From: Photobacterium kishitanii
Lineage (GTDB): Bacteria > Pseudomonadota > Gammaproteobacteria > Enterobacterales > Vibrionaceae
Direction: 5' to 3'
Length of the DNA: 64,000 nucleotides
Assembly (NCBI RefSeq): GCF_003026355.1
Contig: NZ_PYON01000002.1
Coordinates: 248,001-312,000 of the forward strand
Below the pieces are notes generated by a model. That model made no database searches and was not told where the DNA came from. It saw nothing but the letters and a program-made list of their open reading frames with translations. Positions 19,691 to 29,446 of the stretch are shown one piece after another; position 1 is the first letter of the stretch, and the number at the start of each line of letters is the position of its first letter. The position numbers and the translations under genes are program-made.

Positions 19691-19710
19691 ATATTGATTC
19701 TTTTCATGAA

Positions 19711-19745
19711 TAAAATAAGCCTGCTTTTGAGCGGGCTTATTTTAT
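19711..19745. terminator. Bidirectional terminator between ribA and hcp
   Basis: Stem AAAATAAGCCTGC / GCGGGCTTATTTT with a TTTTGA loop (one mismatch), flanked by T on the right and A on the left. It closes the lux-rib block on one strand and hcp on the other. Confidence 0.85.
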
Positions 19746-19770
19746 TTAAAACACATAAATTAGATTAAGT

Positions 19771-21429
19771 TTATGCGCTTAAAATGGTATTAAGATCTGC
19801 CTCTGGAGTTGATATCGAACGCATATCAAATTTTTCTGCAATAATAGCGAGTAGGTTATCAGTTAAAAATGCAGGTGCAGTAGGGCCGGTGTAAATACCT
19901 TTAACACCAAGTGCAAATAAGGTTAGTAGAATTACAATCGCTTTTTGTTCAAACCAAGACAGCACTAAGGTCAGTGGTAATTCGTTAATGCCACAATCAA
20001 ATTCATCCGCTAATGCGAGTGCAAGTTGAATCGCTGAATAAGCATCATTACATTGACCAACATCGAGTAGACGTGGAATACCATTAATGTCGCCAAAGTC
20101 ATTTTTATTAAAGCGATATTTACCACAAGCTAAAGTTAATATTAACGCGTCTTGAGGTACTTGTGCTGCAAAATCTGTGAAATAACTACGTTCTTCTTTA
20201 GCACCATCACAGCCACCAACAAGGAAGAAGTGGCTAATATTACCTTGTTTAACTTGATCAATAACGGCTGGTGCTGCATTCATTAGTGCATTACGTCCAA
20301 AACCGATAGTGATCATATGCTCGATTTCTGTGTGCTTAAAGCCGTCTAACGCTAAGGCACAATCGATCACTTGACTAAAATCATCGTCTTCAATATGTGT
20401 TACACCTGGCCATGCCACGATACTACGGGTAAAGATACGATCAGCATAGTCACCAACATTCGGATTAATCAGGCAGTTTGAAGTCATTACTATCGCGCCA
20501 GGGAAGTTGGCAAACTCAATTTGTTGATTTTGCCATGCACTGCCGTAGTTACCGACGAGATGTGAATATTTCTTTAATTCAGGATAACTATGGGCAGGTA
20601 ACATTTCACCATTAGTATAAACATTAATATGTTTACCTTCAGTTTGTTGCAAGATTTTTTCAAGGTCGTGCAAGTCATGGCCTGAAACTAAAATACACTT
20701 TCCTTGAATAGGTTTAACGTTCACTTGGCTTGGTAGTGGATGACCGAAAGTGTTGGTTTCGCCTAAATCGAGCATTTCCATCACTTTGTAATTCATCAGA
20801 CCAATTTCCATTGAACATTCAAGTAATGCATTAAGATCGGTTGGATCCGTACCTAACCAGCTCATGATGTGATGATATTGAGCATAAATAGCATTGTTTG
20901 TTTGCCCTAATACACGTGCATGCTCCATATAAGCAGCTGCGCCTTTCAGGCCGTATAGACACAATAAACGTAAACCAATAACATCTTCATTTATGGTTTC
21001 ATAACCGCGGTTAACCGCAACTTGTGGCGCGAGCGCTAGGATGGCATCGATAGTATTCGGTAATGTAAATTCAGCCACGGCAGGTAGGGTTGGTAATGGT
21101 TGCTGCGCTAGTGTTGTTGTTATTACCGCTTGTTTGAGACGTGTTTTATAATTTTCTGCGAGGTTAGTTAAAGCTAAAATACGTTCACGATCAAAGTTGA
21201 CATTGGTTAAGGTTGCAAAGAATGCGCGTGGTGCCCAATGGTTAATTTCATCATCAATAATATCAAATTTATGCGCTAAATCAGCCCAATAAGAAACGCC
21301 TTGTAGTGTGTAAACTAACACATCTTGTAGGTCAGAAATTTCAGCGGTTTTGCCACACATACCTGCAGCATAAGCGCAGCCTTTCTTTTTAGGGGCTTCA
21401 AGGGTTTGTTCACATTGAATACAGAACAT
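19771..21429 (-). CDS. hcp: Hybrid cluster protein (hydroxylamine/NO reductase)
   Basis: 552 residues. Iron-sulfur-oxygen hybrid cluster enzyme; in enterics it acts as a high-affinity NO reductase under anaerobic nitrosative stress. The N-terminal cysteines MFCIQCEQT and the downstream [12 protein letters not shown] bind the first Fe-S cluster. Further C-terminal Cys/Glu/His residues around [23 protein letters not shown] and LACGKYRFN fit the hybrid cluster. Start taken as the ATG at 21429, preceded by GGAGA; an adjacent TTG would add one residue. The dedicated reductase gene hcr is not adjacent. The upstream gene is norR, and the gap carries a sigma-54-type promoter. Confidence 0.95.
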   Translation of the reverse strand: MFCIQCEQTLEAPKKKGCAYAAGMCGKTAEISDLQDVLVYTLQGVSYWADLAHKFDIIDDEINHWAPRAFFATLTNVNFDRERILALTNLAENYKTRLKQAVITTTLAQQPLPTLPAVAEFTLPNTIDAILALAPQVAVNRGYETINEDVIGLRLLCLYGLKGAAAYMEHARVLGQTNNAIYAQYHHIMSWLGTDPTDLNALLECSMEIGLMNYKVMEMLDLGETNTFGHPLPSQVNVKPIQGKCILVSGHDLHDLEKILQQTEGKHINVYTNGEMLPAHSYPELKKYSHLVGNYGSAWQNQQIEFANFPGAIVMTSNCLINPNVGDYADRIFTRSIVAWPGVTHIEDDDFSQVIDCALALDGFKHTEIEHMITIGFGRNALMNAAPAVIDQVKQGNISHFFLVGGCDGAKEERSYFTDFAAQVPQDALILTLACGKYRFNKNDFGDINGIPRLLDVGQCNDAYSAIQLALALADEFDCGINELPLTLVLSWFEQKAIVILLTLFALGVKGIYTGPTAPAFLTDNLLAIIAEKFDMRSISTPEADLNTILSA

Positions 21430-21484
21430 CAAAAAATCTCCAGCGTGGTGATTATTGTTATAAATAATAATTAAGCCATCACTA

Positions 21485-21501
21485 AGCAGTAACTATGCCA
21501 A
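21485..21501 (-). promoter_or_regulatory. Sigma-54 promoter for hcp
   Basis: On the minus strand TTGGCATAGTTACTGCT has GG and GC elements exactly 12 bases apart, as required for -24/-12 sigma-54 promoters. It lies 56 bases upstream of the hcp ATG. NorR, encoded just upstream, is a sigma-54 activator, so the promoter and regulator match. Confidence 0.7.
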
Positions 21502-21550
21502 TATTTAAGTTGCTGTTATATAATAGTTTTATTGTTGATGCGGCTTGTTT

Positions 21551-21592
21551 TGATGTCAAATACACATCGGCGAGGTTGTGTTTATGACATCA
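21551..21592. promoter_or_regulatory. Candidate NorR enhancer upstream of hcp
   Basis: Perfect 8-base inverted repeat TGATGTCA ... TGACATCA spaced over 42 bases, with inner CACA/TGTG. It lies 50-110 bases upstream of the sigma-54 box, where an activator of this class binds. Assignment to NorR is inference. Confidence 0.5.
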
Positions 21593-21607
21593 TTCACGCG
21601 ATAAATA

Positions 21608-23131
21608 TTATTTAATACCGAGTTTTTTACCCATACGATAAAGATTGCCACGGTCCATTTGTAAAAAGGTGGCTGCTTGGGACCAATTAGTATTTGTTTT
21701 TTCAAGTGCGTGCTCAATAAGTTGCTTTTGATATTGCTCGATTAGTTGCCGCATTGACTGGGGGTGAGATGGAAAAAATGATGATGTGTTTTTAACATCA
21801 TTAGTCAGGGGGATATCGAAATAGTGGCTAGCTATCGTATGTTGGTTATCTTGAATAGCGCGTAATGCTGCGCGCGTTAAGGTGTGCTCTAATTCACGAA
21901 TATTCCCCGGCCATTGCTTAGTTTCGAGCATACTCAAGACACTCGGTGATATATGAAGGTTAGGAAGATTGAATTGGTGTCGAACTTTTTCTAGTAAGTA
22001 GCCAGCAAGAACAGGAATGTCATCATGGCGTTCACGTAATGATGGCATAAAGATAGGAAATACATTGAGACGATGGTACAAATCGGCTCGAAAGTGACCG
22101 AGTTCGACTTCTGTAACTAATTGGCGGTTAGTGGCTGCAATAATGCGGACATTGACATGCAAATGCTGATCACTACCGACGCGTTGGAGTTCACCTTGCT
22201 GAAGTACACGCAGTAATTTCGCTTGTAGTAAAAGAGGCAGTTCGCCAATTTCATCTAAAAATAATGTGCCACCATCAGCGAGTTCAAATTTACCCGCTCG
22301 GTGGTTATTGGCTCCGGTAAACGCGCCTTTTACATGGCCAAATAATTCGCTTTCCGCTAAGCCTTCAGGTAGAGCTGCGCAATTAACATAAATCATTGGC
22401 GTGTCTGCGCGCGAAGATTGAGCATGAAGGGCATGAGCGACTAATTCTTTACCTGTACCTGTTTCACCACTGATTAATACGGCATAGTCAGATGTGGCAA
22501 CTGTGGCGATATTGGTGCGTAACCGTTGCATGGCTTGACTAATGCCAACCATCTCTCCTTGTTGTGATCGTGCTTGCTGGATCAGCGTATTGGTTAGCGA
22601 TTTTTGTTTTTTATGTTGATCTTTAAGGGCATTAAATTGGGCTATATTGCGTAATGTTGCTGCGGCTAGAGCGGCAAATGTTTCAATGGCAACCGTTTCT
22701 ATATTATCAAATGCACCTACTGTCAGTGAGTCTAACGTAAGTACGCCAACAAGTTGTCCTTCAACGTATAAACTACAGCCAAGGCAATCATGGATATCAA
22801 TGGCTTGATTTTCATTTAATAAAAGACCGTCAAAAGGATCGGGTAGTGCACAATCGGCATCAAACCGTAGCGGATGTTTAGTGGCCATTATCGCTTCTAA
22901 GCGCGGATGTGCTTGAGGGAAAAAACGTCGACCGAGAACCGCAGGAGATAAGCCTTTAACAGCAACCGGAATTAACAGCCCTTGTTTATCGAGTACAAAT
23001 AAAGCACTTGCATCGCAGGGAAAGACTTGATCAATACCATCAATTAAATGTTGATAATGCTGATCACTGGCGAGGTTAGCACTAAGATTAAGGGCAATAT
23101 TAAGTAATACATTATTGAGTTTTGAATTCAT
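21608..23131 (-). CDS. norR: NO-responsive sigma-54 activator NorR
   Basis: 507 residues with three domains: an N-terminal GAF domain (about 25-170) that in the family senses NO through a non-haem iron, a central AAA+ sigma-54 activation domain (about 185-415) with Walker A GETGTGKELVA and the sigma-54 loop GAFTGA, and a C-terminal Fis-type helix-turn-helix (about 460-507, NWSQAATFLQMDRGNLYRM). It stands upstream of hcp on the same strand, and no norVW is adjacent, so hcp is its likely local target. The ribosome site before the ATG is weak. Confidence 0.92.
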   Translation of the reverse strand: MNSKLNNVLLNIALNLSANLASDQHYQHLIDGIDQVFPCDASALFVLDKQGLLIPVAVKGLSPAVLGRRFFPQAHPRLEAIMATKHPLRFDADCALPDPFDGLLLNENQAIDIHDCLGCSLYVEGQLVGVLTLDSLTVGAFDNIETVAIETFAALAAATLRNIAQFNALKDQHKKQKSLTNTLIQQARSQQGEMVGISQAMQRLRTNIATVATSDYAVLISGETGTGKELVAHALHAQSSRADTPMIYVNCAALPEGLAESELFGHVKGAFTGANNHRAGKFELADGGTLFLDEIGELPLLLQAKLLRVLQQGELQRVGSDQHLHVNVRIIAATNRQLVTEVELGHFRADLYHRLNVFPIFMPSLRERHDDIPVLAGYLLEKVRHQFNLPNLHISPSVLSMLETKQWPGNIRELEHTLTRAALRAIQDNQHTIASHYFDIPLTNDVKNTSSFFPSHPQSMRQLIEQYQKQLIEHALEKTNTNWSQAATFLQMDRGNLYRMGKKLGIK

Positions 23132-23234
23132 AACAACCTAGCTAATGTGAATTATTCTATGTCAGCAATATTGATGTCTTTATCACATCACAGCTTGGGT
23201 GGTGATTCTTTATTTGAAAACAATAAAAAATAAA

Positions 23235-23261
23235 AAAGATGGATCTGAGATCCATCTTTTA
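23235..23261 (-). terminator. Terminator of the AsmA-family gene
   Basis: Perfect 12-base palindrome arms around a 1-3 base loop (AAAGATGGATCT / AGATCCATCTTT), followed on the minus strand by TTTTTA. It lies 20 bases after the stop of the AsmA-family gene. Confidence 0.85.
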
Positions 23262-23280
23262 AGTTGAGGAGATCTGCTGA

Positions 23281-26200
23281 TTATTGCGCTTGCCAAATTC
23301 GTTGGCACTCAGCACTACCGTTAGCAGCTATTGGTTTTTCAAATAGCCATTGCAGCGGCGCAACTACAGGACTCGTGGTGAACCGAACTGAGGTTTTAAG
23401 AATGGCTGATAACGGTACTTCAAGATTAAATTTGTCAAACGTTCCGTGAACTTCAATCGGAGTTTGTAGGCTGAATATTTGTGCTTTTTTGGATTGCGGT
23501 GATAAATACAAATTGAAATCACGTTTCTTATAGCTGGCATCAAATGCGCCATGAACTTGAATGCGTGAAGTATCAAGCAGTAAATCACGTTGTTTCATGT
23601 TGCCATTATGAATATTAAAGCCGCCAGCGACGCAATTTAGTACTGAGTTATCTTTAGTGGTAAACGTTGGCAATACCGCATCAGCTAAACTGACCGCCCA
23701 CAGGTCAATTAAGTTTGCTTGAAAGGCTTTAGGCCATGCTGCAAATCCAATAAAACCGTTGGCGTTATTCATTAAGCTTTCAGGTGTGTTAGCAATGCTG
23801 CTGAGATCAAATTTAGCGCTGATCTTACCGTGCATATCGGTTTTGGGATCGATACGGCGGGCAATAATGCCGTAGTCGAAATTTTTAACCAGTCCATTAA
23901 GTTTAATCGCAAATTTATCACCTTTAGCGACAACGGAACCATCAATATTGATATCACCACCAGGTAACTGGATATGTAATGGTTTCAGCGTTAGTAGACC
24001 ATTATTTAAGGTCCAATCTAATTTACCTGCACCTAACCAATCTTTGCCTGAACGTACGTTACCGACATTAAGTTTAAAATCAGCGTTGAGTAAATTTAAT
24101 CCTTGTGGGCTAATTGCGTCGACAGGTTGATGATTTGAGGCAGTCACTTGCTTCGACTTTTGATTCTCTGGTAGCCATGCTTGCCAGTTTTTAAGTTTGA
24201 AATCGTTGATCTGAATAAAAGGTGCATTAAGGACCAATTTTACATCGGGGCGATTGCGGCCATCACCTTTAAGTGGAGGTAAGAAATCACCATGGCCTTT
24301 AAGAGTACTACTACCAACGTTGATTATCATGTTACGTAGGTGGTAACCAATTTTATCCATAGATAATGATGCCGCGACTTTAACTGGCCCATAAGGCGGT
24401 AACTTTATACCGGTAAAGTCATCAAAACGATTTAAGTTTGGCGTGGTGGCTTCAAAAGTAAGATTGAGTTTTTTGGGATCAATCGGTAACACAACTTGCG
24501 ATTGGGCTTTAAAGTTAATCTCGCCAACATTTGCGCTGAGCTTTACAGGAATCGACTTACGGCCATCATTGGCTTGTTTTAACGATACTGAATCGAGGTT
24601 AATCGCAACGGGTTTATTGGCTGCTCGTCCATCAAGTGTGAGGTGAGTTGCTGTATTTGGGCCTGTAACGAAATGACCTTGGTTAAGGATGATATTAAAT
24701 GCTTTACCAGTATAGCTATCGGCAAGTTTTAATTTACCACCATTAAGCTGAGCATCAATTTTTGCCTGTTCCATTAATTCTAACAGTGTGCGTCCTGATA
24801 ACGACACTGCAAGTTTGGCGCTATCTAAACTCATGCCTAGATTATTAACAATATCAAATTGGTGTAAAATGCGACCAATGTTTGGTTTATCGACGGCTAA
24901 ATTTAATTGTGAATTAATAAGTTGATTATTAATGTTAAACGCAATATCACCATGATAAACACTCCCTGCATAGCTAGCACTAAAAGGCGATTTACTTAGT
25001 TTTCCGTCACGTACTTTGCCTTTAAATGCCATATTATCGACTTGTTGTTTTGCCCATAGCATCTTATTGACGTGCAAATTAACATCAGCATCTGCAATAA
25101 CGACTTTATTGCTCAAAATCGGTACATCAAGGTTAACGCCTTGGGTAGGAACTGTTTGTTCAACTTTCGGCAAAGCCGCTTTATCAACAAACTGACTAAG
25201 CTGAGTAAAATCAAGGGTGTTAAATTGGCTGTTAAGTTTTAAAAACTGATGGCCTTGTTGTGGTCGCCACTGTAAATCTATTTTTCCCTGACTATTTAGT
25301 AAGGTTACATCAGGAATCGCAAGATCCAGCCACTCACCGGTATTCGTTAGTTTGCCCTTGAAATTAATTTTGCCATGCATAGAAGCACGAGTACCTAACC
25401 ATGGACTCAGTTTGCCAGCATCATTACTGTGGACGTTGAGATCAAACCAACTACCTTGTTGCCAGTGCGTATGGACTAATTTTCCTTGAGCTTTGATGTC
25501 GATCACTGGGCTTGAAAAGTGCAGTGATGGGGTCCAATCTCGATGATTAATAATGTCTGATAATGTGCCAGCCTTTGCAGTGATAGTGACGGGGATATTC
25601 ATTATCTTACCGCTAACATTAGAGCTGAAAGGTTGTTCCATTCCGGAGTGTAGCTTGGCTTTATCAATTGCAAATGAAGCTTTAGCGCCCCAGTCGACAT
25701 TGGCATCATCAATCGTGAGTCCAAGTTGGCTATTATCTAGCCATTCTTGTAGTTTTGTTCCTTCAGTTGTTAATTGCAGTTGAGCACTTTTAAGATGACC
25801 CGTTGCGTTAGGTAAACCTGAAATCCAGCCAGCCATTTCGCCTAATTGTGAATTTTTAGCACCTAAGGTTACGTCAACTTTAGATGTCCATTCGGTAGCA
25901 TCGATACTAGCGTTACCTTTAAATGCCACATTGGCAATATTCGCAGCCATTGGTGCAGATAATTTGCCTTTTTCACCATCAATATTGAGTGAGATAGTGT
26001 TAACGGGAGTGCCGAGCCCTTTAATCTCACCAATCGTCAATGCGAAATGAGTACGGGTTTTTACCAACCATTGATCTAATGCTTTCTGTAGTGGCGACTG
26101 TTGTGGTGCTGCCGCATACATATTAGCGCGCATCATTTGTGGCTGTGGTTGTAGCCATGGACGAAGGTCGATTTCAGGAATATCTAACTTGCCATCAATG

Positions 26201-27201
26201 ATGTTTAATTGCTGTGCATTTTGCGCAAAACTAACGTTAATATGCCCATTAGCAGAGGTAATGGGGCTACGAACTTGTATATTTTTAAAGGCAAAACCTT
26301 TATTTGATGCACTGAGTTCTGTAGTGATAGATAAGGGAGCAACATGTTGTAAATCAAGATCTAATAGACTCGCAATTTGATTAGTATCTTTCCAATTTAA
26401 ACTTATATTTGCAGTCGAATCATCACCGCTACTAAATGGTGTTATGTTGGCATCAACATCTAATTCTGCACCTGCAAAACTGCCTTTTGCAAATAATTGA
26501 CCATGTTGATTATTAATTAATTTTTGCAGATCACCCGTCAATGAAAGGTTATATTCGCTACCCATGGCATCACCTTTAGCGACTAATAACCATTTATCAG
26601 GCTTGGTAAGTGCAAGGTGATCGAGGTAACCATTGTAATAAGTGTTTTTAGCTTGATCTTCATAATTAACACGAATTTTTTCGGCATTGATGTTATTACT
26701 CAATACCAGTTTAAATGCTGTTGATGATGATGGTTGCTTTGATGGTGTTGGTTGTTTATTAAACACCCAGTTTTCATGACCTTGTTGATCACGAAGTAAG
26801 TTTAGAGAAATATCTTTAAGATTAAGATAATCAATTTTGAGGGTATTTTGTAGTAATGGTAATACCGAAATTTTGGCAGCAATGTAGCCTGAACTTAGCA
26901 TTGGCTGCCATGGCATTGATTTAAGGTTGGCAATAGTCACATCGCTTAGCTCTATTTCAGGGCTAAAGGAAAGTGTTAATGCCATACTGCCTTTAATATC
27001 AGTTTTGCGGTCAAGGGTCTTAGTTAACCATTGATTAATTTCACTACGATGAGTACTTAGATCAAGTTTAACACCATAAGCGAGTACACCCGAGATCGTG
27101 ACGATTGGCGTTAACAGTGCAACTATTGTCCATACTGCCACTTTTTTAAGTGTCTTTTTTTTGCGGACAGTAGGTGTGGTTTGGGGGGTATCTTGTGTCA
27201 T
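23281..27201 (-). CDS. Giant AsmA-family envelope protein
   Basis: 1306 residues. One N-terminal membrane segment (about 22-45), then an AsmA domain (about 45-170, with TLSFSPEIELSDVTIAN) and a very long beta-rich periplasmic region typical of bridge-like lipid transfer proteins, ending with an AsmA C-terminal domain (about 1100-1306). Such proteins span the periplasm and are implicated in phospholipid transport to the outer membrane (TamB, YhdP and YdbH being relatives). By its AsmA N-terminus and length it is nearer to YhjG/AsmA than to TamB. It is about twice the length of E. coli AsmA. Monocistronic. Exact orthologue uncertain. Confidence 0.85.
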   Translation of the reverse strand: MTQDTPQTTPTVRKKKTLKKVAVWTIVALLTPIVTISGVLAYGVKLDLSTHRSEINQWLTKTLDRKTDIKGSMALTLSFSPEIELSDVTIANLKSMPWQPMLSSGYIAAKISVLPLLQNTLKIDYLNLKDISLNLLRDQQGHENWVFNKQPTPSKQPSSSTAFKLVLSNNINAEKIRVNYEDQAKNTYYNGYLDHLALTKPDKWLLVAKGDAMGSEYNLSLTGDLQKLINNQHGQLFAKGSFAGAELDVDANITPFSSGDDSTANISLNWKDTNQIASLLDLDLQHVAPLSITTELSASNKGFAFKNIQVRSPITSANGHINVSFAQNAQQLNIIDGKLDIPEIDLRPWLQPQPQMMRANMYAAAPQQSPLQKALDQWLVKTRTHFALTIGEIKGLGTPVNTISLNIDGEKGKLSAPMAANIANVAFKGNASIDATEWTSKVDVTLGAKNSQLGEMAGWISGLPNATGHLKSAQLQLTTEGTKLQEWLDNSQLGLTIDDANVDWGAKASFAIDKAKLHSGMEQPFSSNVSGKIMNIPVTITAKAGTLSDIINHRDWTPSLHFSSPVIDIKAQGKLVHTHWQQGSWFDLNVHSNDAGKLSPWLGTRASMHGKINFKGKLTNTGEWLDLAIPDVTLLNSQGKIDLQWRPQQGHQFLKLNSQFNTLDFTQLSQFVDKAALPKVEQTVPTQGVNLDVPILSNKVVIADADVNLHVNKMLWAKQQVDNMAFKGKVRDGKLSKSPFSASYAGSVYHGDIAFNINNQLINSQLNLAVDKPNIGRILHQFDIVNNLGMSLDSAKLAVSLSGRTLLELMEQAKIDAQLNGGKLKLADSYTGKAFNIILNQGHFVTGPNTATHLTLDGRAANKPVAINLDSVSLKQANDGRKSIPVKLSANVGEINFKAQSQVVLPIDPKKLNLTFEATTPNLNRFDDFTGIKLPPYGPVKVAASLSMDKIGYHLRNMIINVGSSTLKGHGDFLPPLKGDGRNRPDVKLVLNAPFIQINDFKLKNWQAWLPENQKSKQVTASNHQPVDAISPQGLNLLNADFKLNVGNVRSGKDWLGAGKLDWTLNNGLLTLKPLHIQLPGGDINIDGSVVAKGDKFAIKLNGLVKNFDYGIIARRIDPKTDMHGKISAKFDLSSIANTPESLMNNANGFIGFAAWPKAFQANLIDLWAVSLADAVLPTFTTKDNSVLNCVAGGFNIHNGNMKQRDLLLDTSRIQVHGAFDASYKKRDFNLYLSPQSKKAQIFSLQTPIEVHGTFDKFNLEVPLSAILKTSVRFTTSPVVAPLQWLFEKPIAANGSAECQRIWQAQ

Positions 27202-27480
27202 TACTTATTCGGTTTCTATCCGTGGTCATGAAAGATAAATCCAGCAGTGATTATGAGTAAAATGATGATGTTTTACTTGGTTTATTGTTAGCGCTGGAAC
27301 AGTATTTTATGAGATCTATTATACAGTGTGACATTCCGCAATGTCTGTGGTTCCATTCATTTTTCGTATTTTCATTGCTAAAAATGCATTGTTAGTGGAT
27401 TTTTAACGAAATATGTCGGCATACCTTAGCTATTAATTGGTGAAGTTGTTAATTATCGACTGGTGAGCTATGCATCATAA

Positions 27481-28308
27481 CTAAGTGTGATACTGGCTTT
27501 GTTGAGTTAATGCCATAAATAAGAGGTCAGTCAAGGTCTGCTGTGCTGCATGTGCTGCAATTGAATAATTGTGTGGTTGATATTGGCGATGATTCGATGT
27601 TTCGATTGCTAGTGTATCAAGAGTAAATTGTGCTAATTGCCGTAATGGGGTGGAGTGAGGTGACGTTAAAGCAATTAATGTTGCGCCTTGCATTTTTGCA
27701 CTATGAGCGGTAAGTAAGGCATCTTGATGATTACCGTCATAACAAATATGACATTGAATATCGGCCGGACCAAGGGTCTTTGCGATATCAATTTGGTTCT
27801 GACTGTCTTGTTCTGCAATCGTCATCATGCCAAGTGTGAGTAACTTAGTACCGAAATCTTTAGCGATTACGGCGGAATGACCAAAACCAACCAGTTGAAT
27901 ACGTTGTGCATTAATAAATAAATCAACGATATTTTTAAGATTTTGCTCATCAATTGCATTTGTCGTTTCAATAATGGCATCTGTTTTTTGATGCGCTAAT
28001 TTTTGGGCAATGGTTATTAATGTATCACTATGGCTAATTTGGTTTTGTAATTGTTGAGGATCATTACCAATCGCTTGTTGGCGAGCTAATTCTTCTTTTA
28101 TGGCATTTTTGAAAGCAGGAAAGCCAGTAAAGCCGAGTTTTTGGGTAAATTTAACAATACTCGATTGACCAACATTCGCTTGTTGTGCGAGTTGGAGAGA
28201 AGACAATGACACGATTGCTGTGGGTTGTTGTAATATCAAGGCGGCAATTTTTTGCGCACTCGGTGATAGTTGTGATTTTATATTAGTAATTTTAGCAATA
28301 ATGGTCAT
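27481..28308 (-). CDS. MurR/RpiR-family transcriptional regulator
   Basis: 275 residues. An N-terminal RpiR helix-turn-helix (about 1-77, with LSSLQLAQQANVGQSSIVKFTQKLGF) and a C-terminal SIS sugar-phosphate binding domain (about 115-250, with LVGFGHSAVIAKDFGTKLLTLG). Regulators of this type sense phosphosugars, including N-acetylmuramic acid 6-phosphate. murQ, a classical MurR target, is 4.7 kb downstream on the other strand with two unrelated genes between. Whether this protein controls murQ is inference. Confidence 0.85.
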   Translation of the reverse strand: MTIIAKITNIKSQLSPSAQKIAALILQQPTAIVSLSSLQLAQQANVGQSSIVKFTQKLGFTGFPAFKNAIKEELARQQAIGNDPQQLQNQISHSDTLITIAQKLAHQKTDAIIETTNAIDEQNLKNIVDLFINAQRIQLVGFGHSAVIAKDFGTKLLTLGMMTIAEQDSQNQIDIAKTLGPADIQCHICYDGNHQDALLTAHSAKMQGATLIALTSPHSTPLRQLAQFTLDTLAIETSNHRQYQPHNYSIAAHAAQQTLTDLLFMALTQQSQYHT

Positions 28309-28430
28309 AGCGTTATTATCTGTCGATAGTTATGTATTTATCATAAGCGATAGTAGCTGATAAAAGCATGATTTTTCTCTTTTTTGTGTAGCAATTATTG
28401 ATCACTATATTTTGATGGCTATAGCGGCGA

Positions 28431-29345
28431 TCACTGTTGCGAGTCGGTGATTTTCTTACGAATAAATTCAATAACTTCAGAAAGGTTTGGCACTAATGGT
28501 GGTTGTTTTTTCCATATACAACCGACATTCATGGTGGGTAATTGTTCATTAAGTGGGCGGCGAATAAGACGGCGACCTTCTAGCGAGAATTGGCGATAGA
28601 CTAAATCAGAAAGAATGGTCACACCTTGCCCCATCGCAACGAGGCTACGAACAGATTCTAGTGAGCGACTGTGAAAGTGAATATTAGGTGCTAATTGTGA
28701 TGCTTCCCAGTAGGCGGCCGCATTAATAAGATGTTCGTCCATATCTAATAAAATAAACGGCTGTTGAGCGACATCTGCTAAGGTGATCGTTGTTGAGTAT
28801 TGCAATGGATTTTCGGGATCAAGCCATAGATTGCGCTCAGAACGTAACATTACCTCATAATGTAAATGCGTTTTTTCCTGTAGATTAGAAACAATAATAA
28901 TGCCGAGATCGAGTGTATTAGCAAGGAGAGCTTGTTCAATATCTGCTCGATCGCATTCATGGATGTTAAATATGATATTGGGAAATTGCTTACGAAGTGC
29001 AGGAAGTAATGTCGGGAGTAGATATGCCGAAAAAGTTTCGGTAATGCCTAATCGGATTTGTCCTGTCATGTCTGCTGGTGGCAATATAATGCTTTCCATG
29101 GCATGTTCAACATCGTTTAGAATGTTGCGAGCTTTTATAACAAATACTTCACCCGCAGCGCTAAGGTCGACACCTTTAGCATGTCGAATCAGTAGCTTGC
29201 AGTCTAGTATGTGCTCGAGTTTTTTTAATGCAATCGTCATTGATGATTGCGACACATTACAACGTAATGCTGCTCGAGAAATTTGACCTGTTTCAGCTAC
29301 TGCCACTAGGTATTCCAACTGACGTAAAGAAAGTGGATTGCTCAT
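28431..29345 (-). CDS. LysR-family transcriptional regulator
   Basis: 304 residues from the ATG at 29345 (MSNPLSLRQLEYLVAV), the usual LysR length; an in-frame start 22 codons earlier would give an unusual N-terminus. Neither has a good ribosome site. N-terminal winged helix-turn-helix (about 5-65, with GQISRAALRCNVSQSSMTIALKKLE) and a substrate-binding domain (about 95-300). It diverges from the molybdopterin fusion oxidoreductase, with a 101-base gap holding two direct repeats. By the usual LysR logic it regulates that gene; its effector is unknown. Confidence 0.85.
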   Translation of the reverse strand: MSNPLSLRQLEYLVAVAETGQISRAALRCNVSQSSMTIALKKLEHILDCKLLIRHAKGVDLSAAGEVFVIKARNILNDVEHAMESIILPPADMTGQIRLGITETFSAYLLPTLLPALRKQFPNIIFNIHECDRADIEQALLANTLDLGIIIVSNLQEKTHLHYEVMLRSERNLWLDPENPLQYSTTITLADVAQQPFILLDMDEHLINAAAYWEASQLAPNIHFHSRSLESVRSLVAMGQGVTILSDLVYRQFSLEGRRLIRRPLNEQLPTMNVGCIWKKQPPLVPNLSEVIEFIRKKITDSQQ

Positions 29346-29358
29346 ATTGTTTTTATCT

Positions 29359-29398
29359 ATATTGGTTGTTAGAAAATATATATTAGCAATATTGGTGG
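29359..29398. promoter_or_regulatory. Direct repeats between LysR and Mo-oxidoreductase genes
   Basis: ATATTGGTTG at 29359 and ATATTGGTGG at 29389 are exactly 30 bases apart, about three helical turns, in the short divergent gap. This could be the LysR operator. A further AATAT/ATATT dyad lies between them. Confidence 0.4.
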
Positions 29399-29446
29399 TG
29401 GGTTTATACATTAGTCTTATTGTGTACCCAAGAGATTTATTTGTTT

